Assembly: GCA_023853785.1 (NCBI GenBank)
Contig: JAJIRX010000732.1
Location: 1 to 64,000, forward strand
Direction: 5' to 3'
Source of the DNA: Psilocybe azurescens
Taxonomy: Eukaryota > Basidiomycota > Agaricomycetes > Agaricales > Agrocybaceae
Length of the DNA stretch: 64,000 nucleotides
A program made the position numbers and the translations under genes. Below the pieces are notes generated by a model. That model saw nothing but the letters and a program-made list of their open reading frames with translations, ran no database searches and had not been told where the DNA came from. This document shows positions 12,001 to 21,168 of this stretch, piece after piece (within the stretch, counting starts at the first letter, position 1; each line of letters opens with the position of its first letter).

Positions 12001-12592
12001 CAGTACTAGCATCGCTACCGGGTTCGATATTGTTATTGCCTGGGATAGTTGTTGTAGAATATGTATAATCAAAATCACGTAGATCTGCATAAAGGCTGTT
12101 GAAACTGTTGTTATCGCCATTGTCGCCATCACAAGGCGTATTCATGCCAGATTGTTGGCCTGCATCATTTGCACTGTGCTCAAGGATTTCCTCCTCATCT
12201 TCATCCATTCCAGGTCCATAGTCATGATCGTCTGTTGCATAAATGCCATCTGATTCATGTGCAACTGATCCAATATCAGAATTATTATCTCTAGAACGCC
12301 ATGTTTGACATTTATACAAGAGGAAGATAATCATTATTTGCGTACCTTGTAACTGCGTCACTAACTTCTCTATATTGCATTTGTGGAGAGTCACTTGATT
12401 TCATATAGCCACCAGTAAATCCTTCATCAGAATCAGGTGGGGGTGAGCGTCCTATAATCTTATAGTGCCGTATTCGTGTTTGTTGTGAGATTAGCTTTCC
12501 ATTACTCACACACAGGTCTGAGCATTCGCAAAGAACCTTGTGGTTTGGCCTATTGGAATGACGGCGCCTTCGCTGACGCTGGGGGAGCACTA
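9020..12592 (-). CDS. Tnp2-like transposase of a CACTA/EnSpm element
   Basis: This large gene shows the layout of basidiomycete Tnp2 transposases. It has a short basic N-terminus with Cys residues (CECSDLC, about 12530), an acidic linker (about 12260-11850), then VFDCEHYMKLCR (about 11310-11275), the core with KCPCRSCRI (about 10885), YAQGMPWDYMHLLLENV (about 10615-10560), FVRSLGNPYNNRVNLNAEGW and YMAPILLKGRF (about 10420-10320), EEYGVLPKKLGNELKRGEY, and an acidic tail ending in a TAA at 9020. The protein should cut and join DNA at CACTA ends. The best start is ATG 12592, but the frame changes a few codons later at a C5 run. A second frame change sits at a T5 run (11417-11421). Both could be assembly errors. 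Transcription runs away from the 98-bp repeats, where CACTA promoters usually lie. Confidence 0.8.
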
Positions 12593-13048
12593 CGAGGCAT
12601 CAGAATTTAGGAGGAAATACAATTTTCAGGGACTCTCAGAGCTGAGAAAATGCTTGTACAATAAGGACGATCAAATGCCGCCTAATGTGCACCTTTATAT
12701 GCTGTACTGATTGTTAGCTAATAATAAGTGCATTGCTCACAGCTTGTTGCAGTGCATTTTAATCCATTAATAACCGGTGTCTTACAACATCACAATATGA
12801 TGGATGCGGCTAGCACCACCTGATATGTCTTAAGTAATACTAATAATTAGTGCATTTTAATCCATTAATAACCGGTGTCTTACAACGTCACAATATGATG
12901 GATGCGGCTAGCACCACCTGATATGTCTTAAGTAATACTAATAATTAGTGCATTTTAATCCATTAATAACCGGTGTCTTACAACGTCACAATATGATGGA
13001 TGCGGCTAGCACCACCTGATATGTCTTAAGTAATACTAATAATTAGTG
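12593..13048. promoter_or_regulatory. Subterminal and promoter region of the CACTA element
   Basis: This is the upstream region of the transposase gene. It holds no open frame. It contains the three 98-bp repeats and ends in CACTA at 13048. In known CACTA elements such subterminal repeats bind element-encoded proteins. That role here is inferred. Confidence 0.55.
12753..13046. repeat. Three tandem 98-bp subterminal repeats
   Basis: Units start at 12753, 12851 and 12949 and are almost identical; the first has CATCAC where the others have CGTCAC. Each unit ends in AATAATTAG, so the terminal CACTAATTATTAG motif (minus strand) is repeated at every 98-bp step. A degenerate further copy of the motif is at about 12718-12730. 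Confidence 0.93.
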
Positions 13049-13081
13049 CATGAAAGCACTGATCCTGGTCGGCAGCATTAA

Positions 13082-15148
13082 TCAGCGGCAAATTTGACTT
13101 ATTGGTGATTTAACACCACGTGATAGTGCTCCCTCTTCCCACAGTGCAAGCCGGCGATGCAGTTTGTCGATGGAGACAAGAACCTTGGTTTTGCCAGCAA
13201 ACTCGACGGATGGTTGCTTTGTGTACACACGATATAGGCCTCCGCGAACCGGTATGTTCCCAATGCAAGTTTCGTTCTTATCATATATTTGACAAGACTT
13301 CCCAAAGAAGAGAACTGAGGCGCCGCTCTCAACGATGCGGCTGATTGACACGAGTGTAACGCTCATGGTTGGCACGTAGAGCACATCCTTCAAAAGGACT
13401 TCCGAAACTCCAGAGGAGCCGTTTGGTATGTAGATGATCATGTCGCCTTTTGCTGTGGCACTGAATGACCTGTTGTCAGCAGCGGCGATGGACTTCGGTT
13501 CAATTGGGATCAGATTTTTGAATCTATCCTTGGCACCCGACATATGGCGAGTTGCACCCGAGTCGTAGAGGTCGATGTGCGCATCGGCCGGAAGGAGTGG
13601 TAAGTTCTTCTACAGTGTATGAGGTCTTGTACGCGGCGTCGTTGTCACTGACATGACTTTCCCATTCATAGTCATTTTCATCTGTATAATCGAACAGAAT
13701 GAATTCGTTGCTGTCTGTATCGGATCCGACGTCTGACTCTTCATCTGAGGAGTCAAATGTGGCCTCATCGGGCTCGTCATCGTCCGATTCTGAATCAGAC
13801 ACAGACTGGAGGTTTGGCATCTCCTCGTCGTCGCTATCGAGATCACTGTCATCGAAAAAGCTGGTTGTGCGTTCGTCAAATTCGACGTCGCGTTGAGGTA
13901 ATTCCTCTGTATCTTCATCTTCGGAGTCAGATACATCTGACAGCTCGGGCATACTAGAGTCCATGCTGGTGCCGTCGTCATCAAGTTCGGTCTGAGGACT
14001 TGGGCTTTCAAAGCGTGCACGTTCAGTGCAAGTGCCGCGAGCAAATTCAAAGATAACGCGGTCGTCAAGGTATTCGAGGATGAGAGGGACATCGGGGTGT
14101 CATCAAGCATGGTAGCCCACGCTTCAGCTGGTAAGTCATCCTTTGCGGTATTGGCTTTGTCTGATGACTTCTTGTCCTTCTCTTTCTCCTTTCCTTTGTC
14201 GCTCGCTTTGGAATCTTTCAGTCTTTACCCTTTCCTTTTGACTTGCCGTTCCCTTTGGTACGCTTTTGGGCATTGCCCTTCCTTGCCGCCACCTTTGTTC
14301 CAGCATTCTGACTTGTAGTGACCAGGTTTGTGGCAGTTGAAGCACTCCACACCGTCTCGATTGCCCTTTGAAGAGTCATTGGAATAGAATGAGACATTTT
14401 CAGTGTCTTTTCTGCCGCTCTTTGATCTGAGAGAACAGCGTTCGTATTCCTCAATGACAGTGGTCATGAGATTCTCCGGAGATGGGCTGGGTGCGACGTG
14501 AGGAGGTTGAGGTGGCTAAGGATAAAGAAAGGTGTGTAGAAACAGTGGTGCGAACGTTGCATCTATAACTGACACAAAGGAGTCGTAGGAGGTTGGGAGG
14601 GATCCCATAATGATAGCGTAGAACTCTGCATCGTCTACTGGGTGTCCCATAGAGCTAAGCTCTTCTCGCATTAACCTGAGCTTGGAAAATGCGCCGTATT
14701 CCTCTTTCTCCGCCGCGAACGTTCTTCCTGAAGTCGGCGGCGTAGATCGACGGAAACCATACGGGATTTGACCTGGAAATTATCCTCTAGGGCGTTCCAC
14801 ATTGCCTCGACGGTGGGGAGAAGTCGAGTCTTGAGGAACAAAGTGTCTGGGATCGTGCTAGCGAGCTGCTGGCGACGACCGCCCTCCTCTTGCTTCCATA
14901 TTTTGTTGGCCTTCACATACTCCCGCAACCGCCGCTTTCTGTTCTGCCGTGAGGGTCTGGGGTGATCCGTCTAATGGCGCAGGATGTGGGTTGATTGGGG
15001 CTTCCCCGTGCCATCCAAGTGCTCCCCTAGCCCGCCGGGCGTTTATGGAGAGTAGGAAACGGTCACGGTAGACGACCCAGTTGGTACCGGGCGGCATCTA
15101 GCTTTGGGATGCGAAGGAAATCGTCGCCTAGCTTGGTAGTAAGAGACA
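13082..15148 (-). pseudogene. Copia Gag-Pol, N-terminal part (frame-broken)
   Basis: The start is MSLTTKLGDDFLRIP at 15148. A Gag region of the UBN2 type follows (about 15100-14600; SMWNALEDNF-like block near 14790), then a CCHC zinc knuckle CFNCHKPGHYKSEC (about 14340-14295), a Lys-rich linker, a very acidic linker (about 13960-13640), then the aspartic protease start, where the motif YDSGATRHMSG is split by a frame change (about 13560-13535). Next comes a Gag-pre-integrase segment (GGLYRVYTKQ, LHRRLAL, about 13230-13130). Multiple frameshifts (about 15090, 14690, 14220, 13600) mean it is inactive unless they are sequence errors. Pol is cut after the pre-integrase region. Confidence 0.8.
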
Positions 15149-15212
15149 TTGTAGATATATAAAGCTTCGAGGAATATATGTTGAGTTAATCTTTGGTTTA
15201 AGGTCTGAGTTC

Positions 15213-15225
15213 GGGGCCCATAACC
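15213..15225 (-). other. Copia primer-binding site, half-tRNA type
   Basis: Right after the LTR the minus strand reads GGTTATGGGCCCC. This resembles the complement of the anticodon stem-loop of initiator tRNA-Met, as in Drosophila copia, which primes from an internally cut tRNA, rather than the usual 3'-end TGG-type site. The identification rests on motif resemblance only. Confidence 0.55.
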
Positions 15226-15631
15226 TATAAGAAACAGATAATCGTAAGGCTCAGAGATCTGTCAGATCAACTAAATATATTGTTGTAATGTACCTATAAG
15301 AAACAGATAATCGTAAGGCTACGATACTGTGAGTATAGGTATAATGAAATGTAAGTAAATAGTAGGCTCACCTCAGAGATCTGTCAGATCAACTGAGGGA
15401 GGGAATAAAATAAACAACGGTCTGTTATACGAGATACGTCGAGTCCTGTCTGTACGCTACGCGATACCAGAATGGATATGAAAATAAAATAAGAAAGATA
15501 GATGAAATAGAGACCGTATGGTGCACGACCTATACGTCGTGCACCATGCTATACATTTCCTTGGTACTGATTCGTAATACTGCCCTTTATCCGACGGTAC
15601 GCAGTCTATGCGCACCTTGACATTCCAACAT
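15226..15631 (-). repeat. Copia LTR 1 (406 bp)
   Basis: On the minus strand the LTR begins TGTTGGAATGTC and ends TTCTTATA, next to the primer-binding site. It contains a strong palindrome (15518-15547, GGTGCACGAC/GTCGTGCACC) and two copies of a roughly 49-bp sequence. One copy (15394-15293) is interrupted by a 53-bp GT-AG segment and one (15272-15224, running 2 bp past the LTR end) is not. Its relative at 24349-24729 has the same layout with different bases. Confidence 0.85.
15319..15371 (-). other. Intron-like segment inside copia LTR 1
   Basis: On the minus strand CTGAG is followed by GTGAGC at 15371 and the segment ends GTAG at 15319 (53 nt). It has a CTCAC branch-like motif near its 3' end. 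The neighbouring copy at 15272-15224 has CTGAG joined directly to CCTTACG, that is, exactly the spliced form. Confidence 0.75.
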
Positions 15632-15681
15632 TTATTTATGATAACGATACTTCAGAGGATCTAGAAATTTGTGCGCCTTTT

Positions 15682-16735
15682 CCAGCTGCATGCATAACCC
15701 TAGGTGCACGGAAAAGAAAAATTCTACTGCGCCTTTGTTTGTACAAACAACCGCATTTGGTATAACCCAACGTCATTACTTCCGCCAATGTCTTCTTTCA
15801 GCACGGACTTCGGGTGGTGTGGAGCAACTGGCGGAACCACAGCCCCACTGTAATGGAGAGCGCAAAGGTTGCGTAGTCGTTAGCACTATCTACTTGCCCT
15901 CACATCTGTAACCACTATGACCTACCACTACATTCCTGAAGCGCCAAAAATGGCTGGTTTTGAGAATGTTCCTGCGAGGGATGATGGAGAAAGAAATCAA
16001 GAAGGCGACACACAGCTTGCGTCCACCTAATATTCCCACTGTTCGGAGCTTCTTAGCTGGCAGGATCCGATGCGCACGTGCCACCTATTTAGCCTGCTTT
16101 TTCCTGATTTCTCTTGCTCGCCGAGAATACCTGCCAATATCCTCCAATATCTCTGACTTGTTCCAATGTCATCTACCGTTATCAGCCAGATAATCTATGA
16201 GCTATTATCTACTGTTATCTACATCCATTGCTGACATCTTTATCTTATCAATGCACATCCTAGATTATCATGAATGTTCCCGCCATCATTCCCGCCGTCA
16301 TTCCCGCCACCTATATGGCCTCCAAGTGCCTAAGTATTCCACACCATTGCCCGCCTTCTGTGTCGCTGTAAGCCGCCCCCCTTCCTTTTTCAGTTGTTGC
16401 TCCGACGGTCGGGTATACTTGCCGACCGTTACCACCTGTATATCCGATGACCATGTGCAACACTGATATCTGTCATCAACGGCGTTCCCATCACGCCCCG
16501 AAGCCTCGTTCATCGCTGTTCCTATGATTGCAGACAATGTAGTAACCCCTCCGCTTGCTGTTTCCTGTCGCCTCCCGCCCGCTACAGCTCCCCGCCCTTG
16601 AGAAGATCTATTTTTGCTCCATAGGATTGCTCCGAGGTTCGAGTCTTTTCCCACCTATCTATTATTATCTTCGTTTAATTCTTTCCCTCACTGAATTTCT
16701 TCCACAGGAATTATTCCCTTATATGAACGTTCAAC
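15682..16735 (+). repeat. Left long terminal inverted repeat of the KDZ element
   Basis: It matches the reverse complement of 25085-25926. Outer 70 bp: CAGCTGCATGCATAACCCTA through the palindromic TTTGTTTGTACAAACAA. Inner part (16027-16720) is nearly identical to the other arm. This arm carries about 190 extra bases at about 15765-16020. A 60-codon open stretch starting MSYYLLLSTSIADIFILSMH is shared by both arms, but there is no sign that it is a gene. Confidence 0.9.
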
Positions 16736-16794
16736 ATTCAAATGACTGAGGCCTTTCTAGTACGATATAATAAGACAATTTGTAGGTAGTACTT

Positions 16795-18278
16795 CTAAGA
16801 TGCAGGTGCATTGGGGGAATCGTTGTTGCCTTCAACATCAGAGTCATCAACATTAGCACAACTCTTGACCCATTTATGAGGTCGTTCTGTGCTCCCCTCG
16901 TCATCATCATCGTCTTCGCCACTACTACCAGTGCCATTGGCTTTCTTGCGTTTCCGGCATCTTTATGCTTTTTTCGGCCCTTGCGAACTATCTTCCCAGA
17001 CGCTGATATCAGATTGATACTGATTTATCCGTGCCTTACGTTCCGCCCGGTGACAACTTGACAAACTTGCAGGAACCAGTTTTAAGCACGCTCCACAAAG
17101 CTCGAAGGGGTTCGAGACTATTACTAAGTTCACTGGGGTTTCCAAACTTCTCGTGGGTCCAGCCAACCAGTTCGACGCTATACTTATGAACAATTGCTTC
17201 TTCGTAGTTCACGTACTTCATAGTGACCTTCAGATTACCTGTGATTACCACTAGTACAAGTATTAATGAGATTTATAGCTCAAAGAAATCACCAAATGCC
17301 TACCTAACATCTGACCAATCATGTCAGATATTTCCCTTTCAACTGGTTTGCCTTTTGTTGAGATGTACGGTTGAGATCTAATAATAAGATATCGTTGCAA
17401 CCAACAGAATCAGACTAAATAAGTGAGAAGTTAAAGGACAAACGTACTAATGACATCACACCCAGCAATAGCAAAGGCCTCTAACTTCGATGCAACACCG
17501 GACGTATCCCATTTCTTGCCTACTGCAACAGGCATGTATTCAGCAATTTCTTTTGCAGTAAAATACCAGATTGGTTTTAGATGAAAGTTAATATTATTGC
17601 GAATGAGGCAGAAAAATCCCTCGATGCCAACGCGATCTTTAAGACCGTTGAGCTAAAATTATAACAATCAAATTAGGCAGTAATAACCAAAAAGAGATAT
17701 GTGCCAACGTACTAGGATTTCCATGTTGCGTGAAACATTTGCAACATCCTGTATACAGGCTCGAGAGGTAGGCCGGCGAAGCTTAAGACCTTCATCTTTC
17801 ATGGATTCAAATTCAGCAATAAGCTCATCACGTTCTTCTTGGTTAAGAGCATGATATTCCGTGGCATAGTCATGCTGTATTTTTATAGCATTTTCCTTGT
17901 CGCCGTCTAAGCAATTCATTCAACTGGTATGTTAATAGAAAAAGAAAGAGACTCACCGGAGCGTAGCTCAGCTGCCTTGAGACTAATCCATGCATTATGA
18001 GCATTAGTTTTTGTGCGCTGATATATCATTTCTTGCCCAGCCTGAAAGAAGAGATTGAGAAAGTAGCAGCGGTTCTTGTCATATCAATTTGCAAGCTTGT
18101 CTGCTTTAGCAAGGGTATAGGAATGCCATTCTTCTACATCAGCATTAATCGCATTTTGTGCCTCCTGTCGTGAAATGTATTTATCGTGTTGCTGCTTCTT
18201 CGGCCATGAGTGTCCAGGAGGCTTTGGAGGGCGTACACGTTGGGAAGAGATAGATTTCAAGGTTGTGAGTGGTGCCAT
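16795..18278 (-). CDS. KDZ-element gene 3, uncharacterised, probably damaged
   Basis: Function unknown. Reading leftward: a start MAPLTTLKSISSQRVRPPKP at 18278, ISRQEAQNAINADVEEWH, an intron, ENAIKIQHDYATEYHALNQ (about 17890), LRRPTSRACIQDVANVSRNM, an intron, GLKDRVGIEGFFCLIRNN (about 17640), PIWYFTAKEIAEYMPVAVGK (about 17560), SKLEAFAIAGCDV, then MKYVNYEEAIVHKYSVELVG (about 17220) and CKFVKLSPGGTERKARINQY. An in-frame TAA at about 16963 precedes a further open Asp-rich tail that stops at 16795. I have seen similar proteins as multicopy hypothetical proteins in mushrooms, which agrees with cargo status. Confidence 0.5.
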
Positions 18279-18545
18279 TCAGAAAGAAAAAAAATATTTC
18301 AGGATTTAGGTGCTTTCCTCATAAAAAATATGAGACTATATGTGAGGTTTGAGTTGTGATCTTGTCGCATTTGGTTTTTTTTTACACAGATCTGAGCCCA
18401 GAGATTTGGAAACAAATATTCATGTAGAATAAGATGGATGACATTCAGTCAATATATGTGGTAAGATACAAGATACAATCTAGTATACCAAACGGAGTAA
18501 ACTCTTGTCGGAGAATACAGCCCACATTTATATAAAGGCCTAACG

Positions 18546-20249
18546 TTAGTCGGACTGATCAAGCGTCATTGCATCAATAACTGCAGAGATATCTCTGGTG
18601 AAAACTCCTGCATTCTGAAGCTCACCATGCCAGAACTGTGGGGAGTTCCACTGAGAAGGCGAACAACTTGCTGCACACTCTCACCATAACCCATAGTACT
18701 AACCAATGTAGCTGCCCGCGTGACACGGATGGAAGAGGTACCTGAGATAAAGTTAACTTCGCGGAGATGCAGGGGCAGCACGGTGTTCACGGTGGAGATG
18801 TTGGGACACTGAAGTACGATGAGACGGTGAGAGTGTGTGAGACCCATAAGAACCATGAGTTTGCGATGACAACATCTAGAGGGAGAAATATAAGCCAGTC
18901 AGAACTCCAAGGAGAATGTAAACGTACCGATTTTGGTGTCCCACCAGCACCTACGCTGAGATGAGCTTCCGACGCCTCTGGACCTTGTGGGTGTTTTCGG
19001 CTCAGTACCTATATGGCGTATAGATGGTGTGAACTGAGGGGCAGAAAAGGCCGAATTCACGTTCTCTGTGCTCGTGTTGAAGCTCGTGTTGAAGTTCCAT
19101 TACAAGTGACTCGAGATCCCGAATGTGTTTCTTGTATCCCAACTCCTTTTGATAAAATTCCGAACGTAGTTGTTGGAGCTGTTCCTCAACTTCTGTGTAC
19201 TTTTCAATGGCGGCTATCGCATCTATGACCTGATCTTCACCTCCATCAAGAGTATCAGGGGCAGGAGAGCGTGTAGGTCCGTTCCCATGGCCATCACCGG
19301 AAGGGGTTGAAGATTGGAGCAGAGTCAGAGGAAGGGTCCCGTAACGGCGGCCATTGAAGATATAGTGGGCCGAGTGAGCAGGAGACGGAACGGGAATGAG
19401 TTCGCGTAGGTTGAGGCAATGGAGAAGGGCTTCCGCTGCCATTCTGCGTGAGCGAGAACTTGAGGTGTGTCTTCGCCGTCCGAATCCACCGAGAAGTCGT
19501 TGCAGTACCAACTTGTTCAATATACGCCTGAACCATCGATGCGAGGGTAGCGTGAGCAGTCGGTGTCTCTTTAATAACAGTAGTGGGAGGGAGATAGACA
19601 TGTGCCTTGATGAACTCTGGCAGGGATGGACTGCCTGGTATATTGGTTCCATCGACATGAATGACCATAGTAGAGCCTCCAAAAACGCGATCCATGAGTG
19701 TAGCCTAAAAATCAAAGAGAATGAGAAGAATTCAGCTGAATGGTATAGAAGTACGCACCAAATCAAAAGTAAGCTCTAATACCGCATCTCGAAGGGCCCG
19801 ACGGCCGACCTGACTAAAACGTCCATACTCGCACTCCATGACTTTGGGCAGCATACTATGGAAACGGTTCTCGGCATGCTCATGTTGACCATCTGAGGAG
19901 CAGCCAGCTGCAAACCAAGCAATGTCTTCAGCCAAGAACCGTGCTTGATGTGTAACAAACGCCCCAGGAAGATGAGGGAGAGCGCCTTTATGCCGACGGA
20001 GATTGTAGAGAGAGAGAGGGTTGAAATTGCCAACAAGGTCGTTGAGCGATGGAAGGGGGTGTTGGAAAATTGAGGGAGAGGAATACTGATGCCTGGCGTT
20101 CCCCAATTATGAGCGGTCATTCGTACTAGGCGGGGCTGAGAACGATAGGAACTGAAGAGACATTTTGGAATGTGGTCATTTATGTGAGGAGGGGAGAGAA
20201 GACGACCCTGCACATCTACGATTTTGCGAAGCGAGATCTTGATTCGCAT
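18546..20249 (-). CDS. KDZ-element companion gene, uncharacterised
   Basis: Function unknown. From a start MRIKISLRKIVDVQGRLL at 20249, recognisable blocks are FNPLSLYNLRRHKGALPHLP and FLAEDIAWFAAGCSSDGQHE (about 20020-19890), a block with GRRALRDAVLELTFDL (about 19800), then, after a small intron, DRVFGGSTMVIHVDGTNIPG (about 19690-19635) and SLPEFIKAHVYLPPTTVIKE. Farther on are HYIFNGRRYGTLPLT (about 19350) and a likely coiled coil, YTEVEEQLQQLRSEFYQKEL to VMELQHELQHEHRERE (about 19200-19060). A last exon ends DISAVIDAMTLDQSD at 18546. Frames shift at least twice, so introns or damage remain unresolved. It sits directly downstream of the transposase on the same strand. Confidence 0.5.
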
Positions 20250-21168
20250 TTTTACACGTGACCTAATGACACTGCGATAACTTTACACTGCAGTTCAAGT
20301 TATTCAATCTCTGGAGGACTTTCATTGTCTCGCTCGAATCGAAGAGTTATAATCATAGTTAGTACTCTAATATGTAGTTGTTACTTTCAAATAAGCTGGT
20401 TTTATAAGATCAAGACTACTGTGGTCAGAACAAACTGCAGGAAAATGCTAGAAGATTACTGTCTGAACCATTAACGTTGAGATACATGAACATAAAAGTT
20501 TGAGATTATAACAGTGTCATTAAATAACTCAAGGCCAATTCCAAAAACAAAAATGATTCGTAGATCTTGTAACCTGCCTTGGTCAGTAATTTTTATAGTT
20601 ATTTGTGATTGACTTGTGAGTCCTTCATTGTGGATGCTCGGTACATTCTTTCTCCACCGCAGTACAATCAATCCAGATATCTCTGGCCACAATATCTCTA
20701 GTATACTCAAAGATGACCGCGTGAAGCAAATAAATAAATAGTTTGTCTTTGATCTAATAGACGACGATGATTTTGTAGATCGACTAGGATAATACATATT
20801 GTGATTCTTTTTCCACCGTAGTACAATCAATCTGAGTCCTTCGTTGTGGAAGCTCGGTACGTTCTTTCTTCACCATAATACAATTAATCCAGATATTTCT
20901 GACCACGATATTTCTAGTATGCTCAAAGATGACCGCGTGAAGCAAATAAATAAACAGTTTGTCTTTGATCTAGACAACGATGATTTTGTAGATTGACTAG
21001 GATAATACATATCATGGACTCGCCGAATCAGGATCATATGGCATATTTTTATCTTAAAAGTACATAGTCGAGAGAAAGTTTGACCGACTGGCAGAGGAGA
21101 TTGCCCTTCTAGCTGTTATGCTTTACAAAAATCAAGTTTTATTCAATTAAAATTATATCAACCACTTG
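20250..21168. other. AT-rich spacer between two KDZ-element genes
   Basis: No coding signal. It contains a tandem duplication of about 180 bp (20618-20800 and 20834-21012). Confidence 0.6.
20618..21012. repeat. Imperfect tandem duplication, period 216 bp
   Basis: GAGTCCTTCATTGTGGATGC at 20618 and GAGTCCTTCGTTGTGGAAGC at 20834 start two copies that both continue through GATGACCGCGTGAAGCAAAT and end GACTAGGATAATACATAT. The copies differ by scattered substitutions and one small indel. Confidence 0.88.

Larger units (their letters stand above)
1..13048 (-). mobile_element. CACTA/EnSpm DNA transposon, right portion (left end not seen)
   Basis: The right boundary is set by a CACTAATTATTAG terminus (read on the minus strand from 13048), by three tandem 98-bp subterminal repeats that each end in the same motif, and by a Tnp2-like transposase transcribed inward from 12592. 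Sequence to the right (13049 onward) is a copia element cut in its pol gene, so the CACTA element probably inserted there; CAT at 13049-13051 is the candidate 3-bp target duplication. I found no convincing matching left terminus, so the element probably continues beyond position 1. That interior 1-8970 (an unknown gene plus three broken host genes) belongs to the same element is inference. Alternatively the transposase end is a fragment and the left part is unrelated. Confidence 0.5.
13049..15631 (-). mobile_element. Ty1/copia LTR retrotransposon, 5' part, truncated
   Basis: Read on the minus strand the order is LTR (15631-15226), a primer-binding site directly after it, gag starting at 15148, and the beginning of pol to about 13082. 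Integrase, reverse transcriptase and the second LTR are missing, because the CACTA end at 13048 lies immediately beyond. The missing part may continue on the far side of the CACTA element, outside the window. Confidence 0.8.

Noticed and set aside
13523..14110. Asp/Glu/Ser-rich frames in several registers as separate genes
   Set aside because: They are the acidic linker of copia Gag-Pol read in different frames.
15682..15683. Target-site duplication for the KDZ element
   Set aside because: Flanks GCCTTTTC and TCAGACAT do not match at any offset I tried.
16197..16466. A gene encoding MSYYLLLSTSIADIF... present in both arms
   Set aside because: It is identical because the arms are repeats, the two frames diverge after the shared part, and there are no domain, intron or start-context signals.
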